A stretch of 64,000 nucleotides of DNA from Mesodorylaimus sp. YZB2_4 (taxonomy: Eukaryota > Nematoda > Enoplea > Dorylaimida > Dorylaimidae), in contig JASANH010000183.1 in the NCBI GenBank assembly GCA_030248295.1, positions 620,001 to 684,000 on the forward strand, written 5' to 3'. Below, in pieces: positions 1 to 10,862 of this stretch. Numbering within the stretch: the stretch's first letter is position 1; each line of letters opens with the position of its first letter. The notes beneath the pieces were generated by a model. The model was not told where the DNA came from. It searched no databases and saw nothing but the letters and a program-made list of their open reading frames with translations. The position numbers were made by a program, and so were the translations under genes.

Positions 1-1262
1 TCTTGTTCGTGTAACCTAAGCAACAAAATGTGGACATCTCGAGGGCTAAGGCATTACACCATGATTCACTACCATCGGTGAGTCAGTGCTGGTTCCTTCA
101 CCAAAAGCACTGTCAGCCAGTGTAAAGTTACAGGCTCGCAGATGAGATGCACTTGGTCCTGGTTCGGCCGGTTTGGTCTGGTTCGGCTACAAAACGCTGG
201 CCTTTCGAATGGTTCTGCCTCGCCTGGCCGATTGGTTCACTTGGCTGTCCAATGTAAGTTATGTTAAGAATATGACGTCATCCCTTTAGTGACCTGATGA
301 GATGACCGACCGTCTCACATTACCGTCCAACGATAAGAGCACCAACCTGGTAAGGAAACATTAGCAGCCTGTATGCACTTTCTTGCTTCTGACATTCTGA
401 TTTATTCCCTTGCAGAAATCCCCTCAGCATGATTTGTAATGCGAGGGCCTTGCTGTCCATTGATTTGTTCGGTGATTTCAAGTCGCGACGCCAATATGCC
501 CTTCATCCAGTTCTCAAAACAATGTTCTTGTATACGTTAGTACAGATGCTCTACGTCTCTGCTTACCTCGCCTCAATCTGATCCCGTAATCGGGCTAGCT
601 TATGAATTAGCATGGTCTGCCACCACAGCTGGTGGGTTGCGCAACCATTGCTGCCGCGATCAGAACCAAATTATTGGCAATAATGCCTTGATCAGGTGGG
701 CGAGTGATCACTTTTGTACTTCGTGATAAACTTCCTGTTGTGTTCGCCGCTGGAGACATTGTCCGAAGTGGTGTAGTGGTGTCCAAGTCCATAGTCACAC
801 ACACACATCACTTTTATGAGAATAATGGTCATATATGAATATTCCATATATATTCTAGCGACTTACATACCTCCCCAAAGTGTTTTTGTTTTCTGCTGAT
901 TCTTTAATCATTTATCAGGCACATGGCATTAACTGGAACAGTTCAAAGACGGTCTGCTCTCTCTGCGCCCCGCCCCATCCCATACGCTACAGAGCTAGAA
1001 AACGTTTCTCACTGTTTTGGATTAACACCAGCAGGCTTCGTCCCCTGCAGCTCGACCAAGTCACCAAGGCACGGCAAGCCGCGTCCCGTCGACTATATTG
1101 CCTAAGAGTGAGTCATTCCACTTGTGGCGGGCGCACCCACCCCTGCATTGACTTCTATCTAGTGCCTTATCGAAAAACCTTCAAAAACTTGCACGGCGAT
1201 ATTGCAACGCGACTGAGATTGATTTGGAATTTTCTATTTTCTATTCGGTTTATGCTATTCGA
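1..1262. other. No gene recognised
   Basis: I see no coding frame with a recognisable domain and no repeat shared with the rest of the window. Short open frames on both strands overlap one another and lack family motifs. The last few hundred bases are probably 5' flank of the BTB-like gene. Confidence 0.5.
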
Positions 1263-1991
1263 ATGTCGAGCCTCGCACCCGCACCAGAGTCGTATTTTCA
1301 TTGCATTTCTGCCTCATCGAACGAAAAAGTTTCAATAAAAAAATCGATAATTCCTGAAATTCCGTATTTCGAGATCTATTTTCGATCCGAACTGGGTCCG
1401 GTCGATCAAACATTATCGTTCAAACCACCACCACGCAATGATCGAGATGAATATATTTTACCCGATGAAATCTCTGTGAAATACTTAAAACCGATTTTGG
1501 CATTTTTGGAAAACGGGCCGTGTTGTGAGATATATTCTCAAATGTGCATTGATTTGATTCAACTTTACGATTTCTTATTAATCGAAAAACCGTTGATAAA
1601 TGAAAATGATTTGTTGTGCTGGATGAGCGATCGAATTCGAGGTCTCGCGGCCAAACAAAAAGCTAGCCGTCGATCGATTGCCAGAGATGCCGCCGAAATC
1701 TTCATGACTTGCATTGATCACGATCGATTCGATGTTGGCGATGCGACGATTCGCGAAAAAGTATTCGACTGCCTTCAATATATTTTATCGCGTCCACGAA
1801 TTTTTCACGGACCATTGCGAAAACAAGCGAAATTGATCGTCACAGCTTTAAAATGGTTGACTGAAAAAGAGAAAAAAATTTTGATATCTGGTATGGAGTC
1901 GAGCGTGTACTTATTCGTAGACAACGCCGTTGTGATCAAGAGGCAAGAAAAAATGGAGAAGACTGAATATGTGCCTGGTAAATGGATTTGA
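1263..1991 (+). CDS. BTB/POZ-like protein, single exon
   Basis: An uninterrupted 242-codon frame starts at the first ATG (MSSLAPAPES) and ends in TGA. The first ~115 residues have the layout of a BTB/POZ domain: a short beta-like segment, an EIPYFEIYFRSEL stretch where BTB domains carry the S-x-YF segment, an acidic spacer, LPDEISVKYLKPILAFLENG matching the usual LP-x-EI-x-x-x-x-F-x-x-x-L-x-F-x-Y-x-G pattern, and a helical LIQLYDFLLIE segment. Residues ~116-242 are basic and helical with no motif I can name. BTB proteins usually dimerise or act as Cullin-3 adaptors; whether this one does is unknown. There is no signal peptide or membrane segment. The intronless structure suggests retroposition or a compact single-exon family. 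The frame is open further upstream but without an earlier ATG. Confidence is fair that it is coding and moderate for the domain. Confidence 0.6.
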   Translation: MSSLAPAPESYFHCISASSNEKVSIKKSIIPEIPYFEIYFRSELGPVDQTLSFKPPPRNDRDEYILPDEISVKYLKPILAFLENGPCCEIYSQMCIDLIQLYDFLLIEKPLINENDLLCWMSDRIRGLAAKQKASRRSIARDAAEIFMTCIDHDRFDVGDATIREKVFDCLQYILSRPRIFHGPLRKQAKLIVTALKWLTEKEKKILISGMESSVYLFVDNAVVIKRQEKMEKTEYVPGKWI

Positions 1992-2679
1992 ACGAATAGA
2001 ATGAGCGTACGATATCGATGAGAGGCGTGCGAGTGGATGAAGTTTTTAAAATTTCATGGTGCTTTTTACTGCGGAATACTTTTTCACCTTTCTAAGAGTG
2101 TGCGCACTATGCATGGTTAGTAGACACTGCAACATGGTATTCTGTATGCTTTCTCCTGGTTCTTAGAAATGCGATAAGCTTGCCACAAACGTCGAATGTG
2201 GGCTTTGAAACCTCTGACAACAAAGTGCACACAAGTTTCTTATACCTGCTCGTATGAGCTTGCGGTGTGGTGCAGGTTAGTGGCCTGTGGAGGACCGCCT
2301 GTGCGTCCGCATGCCCAGACCGCAAACCGTCTTAGGTGGACATAGCACACACTTTGTTGCCTGCTTTGAACTTAGGCGGGCGCTATTATGTGTTAAGCTA
2401 ACGATTGGAAACATTGCCGACCAAATTGCGAGTACAGTAGTTTTATGCGCTTCAAAAGGGTGAGAAGGGAGGAGGAACATCGTCGATACGGTGAGTCATC
2501 TGTCAGAGTCAGGTACGTACTGCTCGGAGTCCATCGGGTGCAGAGATAAGGGGGGCCACTTTTCAGACACTTTCAACCAAACTCTGTTTTAATCAAAAAT
2601 TAACATGATAGTTTTTGATCGCATTAAATTTTGTCAGCATTAAATTTAACCTCCAGGTCCCGAATCTCGTTCTCAAGAA
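1992..2679. other. No gene recognised
   Basis: Flank between the BTB-like gene and the LINE relic. Short overlapping frames on the minus strand show no domain. Nothing else seen. Confidence 0.4.
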
Positions 2680-3075
2680 AATTGATTGCTTTCTGTAGTG
2701 GTTCTTCCAAACTCGACACTGGGCATCAAGGCGACAAAAGAACAAGATCGTCGGCGTAAGCTTGCAAAAGAAACTTCGGGAAGGCTGCACGAAATTCCAC
2801 TAGCAGCGGATCAATCATCGCCACAAACAGAATCGGTCCCAGGACAGAACCCTGCGGCACACCAGACGGTACTGAAACGGCGTTAAAAGTTGCGTTTCCC
2901 AAGACAGTGAACTGGGTGCGACCGTCGAGATATGAAGCCAACTACCGCAGAAGACGAGGTTGAAGATGATGATACTGTTTCAGCACTTTCGCGCTGTCGA
3001 CTATCACGGATTTGATTGTGTGATCATTGCTTGAAGCTCGCGTGTAACCGACGAGTATCGATCGAGAAGTCGTCA
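2680..3075 (-). pseudogene. Non-LTR retrotransposon reverse transcriptase fragment
   Basis: Read on the minus strand, this carries reverse-transcriptase landmarks in order: LASYLDGRTQF, then SGVPQGSVLGPILF (RT block 4), then AYADDLVLLSP containing the catalytic YADD box. In LINE RTs the spacing between the PQGS and YADD boxes is similar. A TAG interrupts the frame upstream of LASYL, a TGA follows LLSP, and the continuation (EEPLQKAINFLENEIRDLEVKFN) needs a frame change. It is therefore a dead fragment of a non-LTR element. I see no endonuclease domain, poly-A tail or element ends. Confidence 0.8.
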
Positions 3076-5357
3076 AGATAGTCAAATTACATTCATGCCA
3101 CGCTACCTGCCAAACCTGAAGCGATTCGTGTGGTCAACAATGTGAAAGAGCGAGCGGCCATGACTAACGAGCCATCCCAGAATACAGGTCTCAGTTTCCC
3201 AAGGCAACAAGGGGCAGAGACGGTGGATGATATGATGATTACCCGATATGCTCGACTCTGCAGACCCAGCGAGCCACGCAAGACAACAATCGTCAGTCCA
3301 AACTCGGGAAGGAGCAGACCGCCCAGCGTTCTGTCTTGGCTCCTTCGCCAAGCCTCGAGGCTTAGTTGGCAACTAGCAACCACTTTTGATCTCAGCCTCG
3401 CTTTGTTAGGAGCCCGTCCACAATCCGGTGTACAAAACGTTGTATGAAATGCTAGAGCAGCCCATGCTGACGTCACTGCACCGCTTCCGAAAGAAGATTC
3501 ATTGAAAAAGACCATCACACTCATACAGGCGCTTTGTCCTGCACTACGTATACGTATACTACGTTGCCAAATATAAGGTACTTCTCCCACTTGGGGGCGA
3601 AACAACGGGGGCGAAACGGTGGGAAGCGAAAAACTGGGGGGCGTCCGTAAACCCGTTTCAGCCGTGTACTCGGATGGAAGACTTGGTAGGCTGCCCTAGG
3701 ATTTTAGCGTGGTGCAAAAGCTCCACTGGCCGTTCCCTTCAGTAATACTGTACGGGCCCAGTCGTATTTCAGCACACTGGTCGAATACACTCTCGACAGA
3801 CTAACCAACTTATCCTTGTTGTGACCATTGCCGCTCTTGGGGGCGCCTGGAGCTCTTTGGGGTGTGGCTTGGGCAGCTGGCTCGGTGAGGAGGAGTCAGG
3901 GCAATACAAGAACAGGCTGCTGGGTGAGATTAGCGCTCTCCCTTCAGGGGAAGCCACCCCTCAATGTGGTCCACCCCATTGGCTGGACTGTGGGGCAGGC
4001 CAGGCGCCAGCCAGAGCCAGGGACTTCGATGAGCATACTCTCAAAGAGCCTCTGCGGTCGTCGTTCTCTTTGGTTCATACTGGAAAAGTTCAGGAGTTGA
4101 CTCCGGGGCAGGTACTTGGTTTGTCTGCGGATTTGTCTGTGGGTGAGATGCAGGACCGTGGAGACATCGTCGTGCATTGTCGTGCTTCGTAAAGGGTCCT
4201 CTGGTGTTGACAGAAGTCTCAACTGCGCCATCGGTAGTGGAACTGTTTGCCAACGCAGGCATCTTAGGACAGGGTGCATTCGACCAGCAGCCAGGCTAGT
4301 GTATGATTGCACAGAGCAGTCGCAGGCACCCTTGGGAGGCGCGGCAAACACGCCTGAGGGGTTTGTTGTGGAATCGGGGTCTTAGTGATCCATACTCTGC
4401 AGTGATAAGCCTTTCTACCAGGGTTGGGCTATTGAAGAATTTGGACCGCTCGCTTGTAAGACGATGCCGAACCCGCCAGCACGAGAGCGAAGAAGAGCTG
4501 TCACGCTTGCTCAAACCACAACACCCATAACATCCTCGTACAATCGCATTGCATCATGTTTCTGTCCTGAATCCTTGTGATATGGTTCATTTGCAGTACT
4601 CGAGTTTTGAATTTGACGCCCTCACTCAGGTTTGACCATCGTTTATGACAACTTCAGTTTCTACACAGGGCCCAATAGATGATGCCGCCAGTGCACGACT
4701 AGTTTCTTTCTCTTGAAGGTACCGCACTCGGGGATTCTTGTTCGTGCACTTAAGACAGTGCCCGGCAGTTGCGTTACACTCCTTCCTTTTTGTTTTAGAT
4801 TTAGACTAAAAAACTAGAAAATGGCTTGTTCCGCTCTGTTTTCTAGTTGCTCCCAGAAGCTTCGATTTAGTGGTGGCTTACGTGCGCCGCTGCGTCTGCA
4901 CATTGCAGCGCTTCTTCAAAAACGCTGACCAAAATCATACAGTAAGCGAAGTATCGAAAAAAACAGCGATCACACTCCACCTCCAAAATACGACACACAC
5001 TCCATCCATTCTTCCTTCAACCTCTAAACCGCAAAATTTGTCGAATTTGTAATTTCTCTGACCCACTTCCAAATAAGATACCAATCTCAAGAACGCAGGA
5101 AGAAACAGCGGATTTTTTAGGATTCAAGGGGGGCCGCGGGGGAGAAAAAAAAAATCCCCCCCCCGCCCCTCCCGAAGGAACCACCCCCCAAACTTCACTC
5201 CCCCCCCCTAACTGTAAAAGTAACTCATAAACATATCGTTCATATTGCGGCCATTCATAAAGGATGGATAGATTGATACTTTACTTTCGACGAAGCACCA
5301 ACTGCACTGAGAGTGTCAAAAGACATATATACAATCTGGCACCACTGTAAAAATGAT
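3076..5357. other. GC-rich stretch without a recognisable gene
   Basis: Roughly 3100-4500 is richer in GC than its surroundings and therefore open in several frames on both strands, with none showing a domain. It adjoins the LINE fragment and may be old mobile-element sequence, but I cannot show that. Between about 5130 and 5215 lie runs of A, C and G, including several C runs of 7-9. Confidence 0.4.
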
Positions 5358-5579
5358 GGCGCTTTTGCCGATTGGTCCCCAGGCAAAGGCTAGTATAAGG
5401 CTGGCTGAAGCCTGATATTAGCCTAAGCTTAAGTTTTATACCAGACTAAGCCTAAGCCTAAGCCTAAGCCTAGGCCCAGTATCAGTCTAAGCCTAAATCA
5501 TATTCCAGCCTAAGCCTAAAGCCTAAGCCTAATACCAGCCTAAGCTAACCCATGTTGGTAACCAAACAGCAAAAGTGCC
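5358..5579 (+). mobile_element. MITE copy 1 with TTAGGC-like core and 8-bp target duplication
   Basis: A 222-bp element with inverted ends: it begins GGCGCTTTTGCCGATTGGTC and its far end, read inverted, begins GGCACTTTTGCTGTTTGGT. It is flanked by a perfect 8-bp direct repeat, AAAATGAT, at 5350-5357 and 5580-5587. The interior is a run of degenerate AGCCTAAGCCTA units, which read as TTAGGC repeats on the other strand. A second copy sits inverted at 42944-43148 with a different 8-bp duplication. An 8-bp duplication is typical of hAT elements, and the GG terminus would also suit Merlin. No transposase is present, so it is non-autonomous. Confidence 0.85.
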
Positions 5580-6082
5580 AAAATGATAACAAAGCAAATC
5601 TGTCAATATTAAAACAAAGTTCGTCGTCCCTTAAAATTTCATTGAAAAAATCTTTTCTTTAAATTTTGGGAAGTCGCTAAATACGATTTCTTCATTTACT
5701 TTATTCCAGTGCTGAAGTGTCGAGAACGCAAAGGACTGCTTATACGATTCGTAGAGAGGTCGTTGGACATCGCAGCAGTAGCGACCATTAAAACGAGAGC
5801 TAATACTATAAGACCTCGTGTCTGGTAAGAAGATGATTTATTACTCGACCGCACCGAGTACGCACAGGCATGAACACTAATTAGAACACTAACGCACACA
5901 TTAACACTAACGAGCATCGACCCAAAGAGCAAGAGTGCACTGGCACAGAACAAACAAGTAACTCATCAGACAAAGGGAGACCAGTTCCACACACAGCAAT
6001 CACCAAATATTACCGAACAGGCCTAACATCAGACGAGGTCAGACCCATTTGCATAACATGATCTTCATTCCCCCTTACATTA
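5580..6082. other. No gene recognised
   Basis: Spacer between the MITE and the foldback element. I see no supported gene. The 9-bp target duplication of the next element occupies 6074-6082. Confidence 0.4.
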
Positions 6083-7176
6083 GGTCCCGTGACGATTCCC
6101 CCACTTGGTCAATTCCCCCACTGAGACGATTCCCCCACTGTGTCGTTTCCCCCACCGTGCCTGGTGGGGGAATCGACTCACTGAGACATGTGACGTTTCC
6201 CCCACCGTGTCGTTTCCCCCACCATAATTTTTCGCCTGATGTGCTGACCTGACTTGGGTTGCAAAAGGCAGTACGAGTGTGATAGGCTTGTAGAATGTGG
6301 GCGGCGTGAAGTAAAATTTCGGTGCTGCAGCTCATGTGCAAGGTATTCAGGCTACGAACTTTTTGAACTCCTTCGAGTATTTCAGGAAGGATATTTGACA
6401 CGTTGCCAAGGCGAGTGAATGTAAGACCAGGCCAGTTTTCTCTGCTTATCAAGGCAGCGGTTCAAATTGCAAATGTATGTAAAAACCCGATCTGAGGGGT
6501 GAATCAGTTCTCGATCCGATCCGACTGCTGGATCGGCAGCATTGGCAACTGGAATTTTCGCTCTGTATATGCTGAAGAATAAGGTTTGGCATACTATGAT
6601 GAGAAAATCCCGTTTTTTCTCTCAAATCAGCATTCAGTCCCACTTTATGCTCTGCTTATCTCTCACCTGTGTCCTTCGGAGTAGAGAGAGTGACAGCGAG
6701 AAAACAGAGCAGGTTGGCGAGGACGCAGTGCCAAGTACGATATCCCCATTAACTTAAAATTTTTTGAAGCGGATCCGATGGATCGGATCGGTCGATGCTG
6801 CCCTTGGACCAGGCGAGAGTGACCCAAGGAGCAAACGTTTTAAGGCCGCTATAACAGCATGGCATTTGCATGGCAATCGAATAATAAAACAAGATCGCGA
6901 ACTATTTGAGGCATATTTCAATCTTCTAGGAGTTATGATGATAATTTGCGCATGAATGCTATATTCTTGGACGAAGGCTCAAAATTTTGAATGGCCGCAG
7001 TTTCTCAAAACTGATGGTGGGGGAAACGACACGGTGGGGGAATCGTGTCAGAAGGGGGGGGGCTCGACGCATGTATCAGTGAGTCGATTCCCCCACCAGG
7101 CACGGTGGGGGAAACGACACAGTGGGGGAATCGTCACAGTGGGGGAATCGACCAAGTGGGGGAATCGTCTCACAAT
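6083..7176. mobile_element. Foldback (MULE-like) DNA transposon, non-autonomous
   Basis: Two inverted terminal arrays, about 6083-6225 and 7010-7176, are built from repeated units of the kind CGATTCCCCCACTTGG and GTCGTTTCCCCCACC. The left array read forward and the right array read inverted match unit by unit, including an internal reversed segment (GCCTGGTGGGGGAATCGAC). Directly outside lies a 9-bp repeat, CTTACATTA, at 6074-6082 and 7177-7185. A 9-bp duplication with long repetitive inverted ends is the signature of Mutator-like foldback elements. The ~780-bp interior has no transposase; part of it is a mariner end (6240-6374). The family assignment is inferred from termini and duplication length only. 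Confidence 0.75.
6240..6374 (-). mobile_element. Mariner 5' end fragment
   Basis: Read on the minus strand, this starts GAGTTCAAAAAGTTCGTAGC, identical to the terminal repeat of the mariner at 10863-12140. Similarity continues about 100 bp into the element (ATGAGCTGCAGCA against ATGAGCTGAAGCA, then ACTTCACGCCGCCCACAT against ACTTTACATCGCCACACAT). No transposase and no second end are present, so it is a truncated copy inside the foldback element. Confidence 0.75.
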
Positions 7177-8639
7177 CTTACATTACTACCTCGCCGATGG
7201 AGACGGACTTCCACTGTCCGGGGTGATGGATCTCAGCCAAAAATAATCGAAACACAACGCATCCCACTAAAGTGCAAAACTCAGTCACTCACATCAACTA
7301 CTGTACACACATGACACAAAAGGGACCTAATTTTCCGAAAATCAGAACCCAGGGCCCATCCACAAGTAACGTTTCACACCCTATGGCTTGGATGTGCACT
7401 GCCATAGATCCAAAGGTGATCCAGCAAGAGTACCAGCTTCAGGAACCTAACACGGGCACGTGCATATTCATTCCCCTGAACGTTACTATCCTGACGCCAA
7501 GAAGTAAAGCACATTATAAAGCAAACTCACCAAGAAGAGCAATGAAAACTCGTAACTAGCAAAAATGTCAAAGAAAAGGCGGGGGAAGTGGGTGATGCTT
7601 GGTGCAAAGTGTAAATGGTAAACATGGAATACTGGCAAAAGTCGAATCAAAACTGGGATGTGTAAGTGGGGGTAAGCACAACGGTGCGGTCGGAAGAAAA
7701 AACTGAGCAAAACGATATTTAGAAAATTCAAGAAAAACAGTTATGAAATGAAAAAGAGGGGACACGATTTGCGAAGCCACACAGTACATACCAGGCCATC
7801 GAAAGTAGACCCAAAATACGACGTTGAGAGGAAGCCCAAGGAGATGAGATCGGAGAGAATCGAGGAGGTTGAGTTACGCCACGCAATGGCGAGAATACAC
7901 TGGGATAGTCGGAATGGCATTGATCGAAATAGTAGATGCGGGTCTCGGGCAGGATTGAATCGAATTGGTATTTTGAAAATCGGATTTGAATCGTGGTTTG
8001 GGAAAGCTTGCTCGCATTACCACAGGCACTGTGGTTGATAAGATATCGCTCGTATCGATTAAATCGATGTCGATTTCGCGTATTTGATCACGAGATATTG
8101 GTCGATTGCATGGTTTTGCTTTCTTTCGTCTTTTCGCTTTCTTTGGGGCAAAGTCCGGAACGTGGCCGGAACTGCCTCGATTGACCAGTCTCGAATTGTC
8201 GTATTTCGTCGTCGATACTGCCGATTGAGGTTGTTTCCGACAAGGGCTTGCTTTAAGCACGACAGCCGCAGACTGCACCCAAATGCGATTTGCCTGACGC
8301 GTGGTTGTCGAAGCAGATTTCTTGACTACCTCGCCACTTTGGACGCTAGGGGTAGCATTTGAACGAAAGTGAGCGCGTACCAAACGACTGACTCAAGCTG
8401 ATTCGTAGTCGATTGGAGATAAATCGATTGGCGACGTCGTATTTTATCATGTATAAAATGGACGTGATTATAATCCGTCTTTCCTTTTTGGGGGTTCAGG
8501 CAGGATCAGCCAATAAGCTATTTATTCTTGGAAAAAATCTATCTTTGCCCTGTAATCATTTTTATGGGCATTATGGAATGCTTAAGTCCATGGAAAATCC
8601 GCCACTGTAGGATATGTGACTACCCGACCAGAGCTTCCC
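7177..8639. other. No supported gene; one possible exon
   Basis: A 169-codon minus-strand open frame (8383 down to 7874) has a protein-like composition with a basic stretch, KKAKRRKKAK, that would suit a nuclear protein. It has no ATG, a stop lies just upstream, and no partner exon was found, so it is only a candidate internal exon. Nothing else was recognised. Confidence 0.3.
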
Positions 8640-8854
8640 GAAAGGTACCCTCTCGTACTGGGGAATGGACGCGACGAAAAATAAGTATGATTACTAACTA
8701 GGGTATCTCAATAAATACGAATATCTAGCAAAGTATAAAATGCTCAAACGAAACCAAGATCGCCAGAAGAGCCGAACTCATGTTGAAGCTACAGCTGCTT
8801 AGGTGCATTAGTACGATTGATTGACTTCTTACATGTACCTAATTTGAATAGACA
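8640..8854 (+). promoter_or_regulatory. Conserved upstream region of chemoreceptor gene
   Basis: This 5' flank is partly conserved upstream of the broken receptor copy at 62745-63020, in inverted position about 63021-63255. Shared blocks, in order: GAATGGACGCGACGA then AAGTATGATTAC; a GTATAAAATGCT block against TATATAATGCTT, TATA-like, about 110-120 bp before the ATG here; AAGATCGCCAGAA; and GATT-ACTTCTTACAT close to the ATG. Being shared between duplicates shows common descent. A promoter role is inferred from position and the TATA-like block. Confidence 0.45.
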
Positions 8855-9847
8855 ATGGCAAGCAAGCTCAACGAAACTACAGGTCATAGTTTTACAACCG
8901 ACCTGCTGCAGCCGTTCAGCATATACATATGGCCTGCAAGCATAATTTTTATTTTTGGTGGTACTGCTGCTATATTTGGGAACGTGATGATCGCGATGGC
9001 ATTGATCAAATCACCAGATCTCAAGAAAAATCGGTGCAATGTATTTGTCGGCAATCTGGCTGTGGCGGACGCAATTTCGGGTGTAGCATTTATCGTGTGC
9101 GCTGTAAGTGGTCTGTACGCTACTTTCAAAGGGCTGGCATCAGTGGCTGTGACCAATGAAATATGTTTCTATGTGTATATCCCGTTCATACTCGCATTCG
9201 ATGCTGGCTCCTTGATGGTGCTGGCCATCGGTATGGATCGCACGGTCTCATTATGGTGGCCCTTGTTTTACAAGAATCTTTCCAAAACTTACGTGATCGC
9301 AGTCAACGCCCTGTCCTGGATCTTCGGCGGGGTAAATGTGATTTTAGGCTTTATATACAAGGATCCCCATGAAATCGTTCCCGCGTGCGCAATGCCCACC
9401 TCCATGCGGAGCGTGGCACTGGCATTTTGGAACGATTCTAACATTGCCATCAATGTGCTGGTCGTAGCCTGCTATGCTAGCGCGTATCGAAGGGCCAAGT
9501 CCTTAGCCAAGGTTCGATCGAGCAACAATGATCAGATACTGCGCAATAATCGATTGCTGACCTCCCTGATCATTTGTGTATCGATCTATATCGCGGGCTG
9601 GATGGTCACCATGCTGGTCATATTTCTGGTCAACATCACCTTAGCACCGCCGACAGTCATCTTTCACTGTTCCATGTATGTGGGAATACTGGCCAATATA
9701 AATGTGGGGTGCAATTTTTATGTGTATTATGCTCGCAGCGAAGAATATCGGAAAGCTTTTAGGAGATTACTTGGTGTACCAAGTGGTGAAGCTGCGACAG
9801 GCGCGGCTGTCAAATCTGTTGTAGTTATACCAGAAGCACTCCCTTGA
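8855..9847 (+). CDS. Srsx-like seven-transmembrane chemoreceptor (intact)
   Basis: A complete single-exon receptor of 330 residues. Seven hydrophobic segments lie at about 24-50, 62-87, 101-127, 146-167, 190-212, 233-260 and 268-292. The first is followed by the intracellular SPDLKKNRCN loop. Cys104 and Cys178 are placed for the usual extracellular disulfide. The third helix ends GMDRTVSLWWP, so the rhodopsin-family DRY box reads DRT. TM7 ends NVGCNFYVYYARSEEYRKAF in place of NPxxY, a form I associate with nematode srsx receptors. N-glycosylation at NETT near the N-terminus fits an outside N-terminus. Such receptors sit in the plasma membrane of sensory cells and couple to G proteins; the ligand is unknown. 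Copies at 38949, 50024, 53940, 60814 and 62745 are close relatives. The start is the first in-frame ATG. Confidence 0.88.
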   Translation: MASKLNETTGHSFTTDLLQPFSIYIWPASIIFIFGGTAAIFGNVMIAMALIKSPDLKKNRCNVFVGNLAVADAISGVAFIVCAVSGLYATFKGLASVAVTNEICFYVYIPFILAFDAGSLMVLAIGMDRTVSLWWPLFYKNLSKTYVIAVNALSWIFGGVNVILGFIYKDPHEIVPACAMPTSMRSVALAFWNDSNIAINVLVVACYASAYRRAKSLAKVRSSNNDQILRNNRLLTSLIICVSIYIAGWMVTMLVIFLVNITLAPPTVIFHCSMYVGILANINVGCNFYVYYARSEEYRKAFRRLLGVPSGEAATGAAVKSVVVIPEALP

Positions 9848-10862
9848 TTTCATCATCAAAAATGAGAAAAATCAGCTAATCTGCAATCATATGTGAGGTG
9901 CATCGTTTGTGCCAAGCGTAATGTCAACTTTAAGGAGCAGCTGTGGACCTTTTTTCTATAAAATCGCTTTTGAATCTTTTATGAATTTTTGTCCATAGGT
10001 ACTGTCGTGGAGATACTATTTGGAGGGAGTTTGGGACAGCCCAGAGTGTACGTGATAGCTTTTTTTTCATTTTTTCCTGGTTAGTTTTTTCAAGCAAAAT
10101 ATATTGATTTGAATATTCTCACCGTGTAATCCCCAGTTATAATAGCGTGCCAGCTCGACGTAGCGTCGTCTATTAGAGTGGTTCGAATGCAGCTACAAGC
10201 TGTTAAGGAAAACGGATGCTCAAACATCAATCTAACCACTTGCACCATCGTGTTCTTGTGAGGGAATGTGAGATAACGCTTTGTACTTGTTATTCTTTAG
10301 TTTTTACAGCTGAAAATTTTTGGGGATCTCAATTTTGTCTCTAGTCAGACAATCAGACAGTGCATTTTCTTTCAACAACGACGACAAACCATTGGAGCTG
10401 TATCATTTTATGGTGCCTTGATCGGCAGTACGGTTTTTAACGTCGAGCGTACTTGAAAAATTTAGCTTTTTAAGAGTCATATGTTGCTGTTCTTCTGCAT
10501 CATTGATTCTAGCTGAACTACAGCCATGGATGCTACAAAATATAAAAAAATTCATTTGGCGAGCGAGCCGTTTCCTAGTTATTACACTAATGAAAGATGC
10601 TTACGAAAGCTGGAAGGGGTCACATGCTTAGCTAATTGTAAGTTGTACTAGACGATAGCTCACATAAATTCGCCTAGAGGGGCTATTCAAAGGCCGCCGT
10701 CGGGAACACAAGGTCTATATTTATAAGAACCAGCTTAAAAGAATGAATTCAAGAAGCACACATTCGGCTTCTCTGATGACGAACTCATAAAAAAGAAAAC
10801 TAATTCATTCTAGCAACTTTCCCTCCGATGGTTTCCTTTTCCATTTTCCAGTCCGCAGCGTA
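9848..10862. other. 3' flank of receptor; no gene
   Basis: The first ~200 bp after the stop resemble the 3' flank of the receptor pseudogene at 53940-54723 (shared ATCRTCAAAAATGA, GGAGCAGC and TTTTATGAATTT blocks), so the duplicated unit extends past the coding region. The rest shows no gene. Confidence 0.5.

Noticed and set aside
880..1338. 152-codon plus frame upstream of the BTB-like gene
   Set aside because: Overlaps the start of the BTB-like gene in another frame and has no family features.
3093..4530. Several long overlapping open frames on both strands
   Set aside because: GC-rich DNA has few stops in all frames; none of the translations shows a domain, start context or splice pattern.
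7874..8383. 169-codon minus frame with a basic nuclear-localisation-like stretch
   Set aside because: No ATG, stop immediately upstream, no partner exons; kept only as a note in the stretch description.
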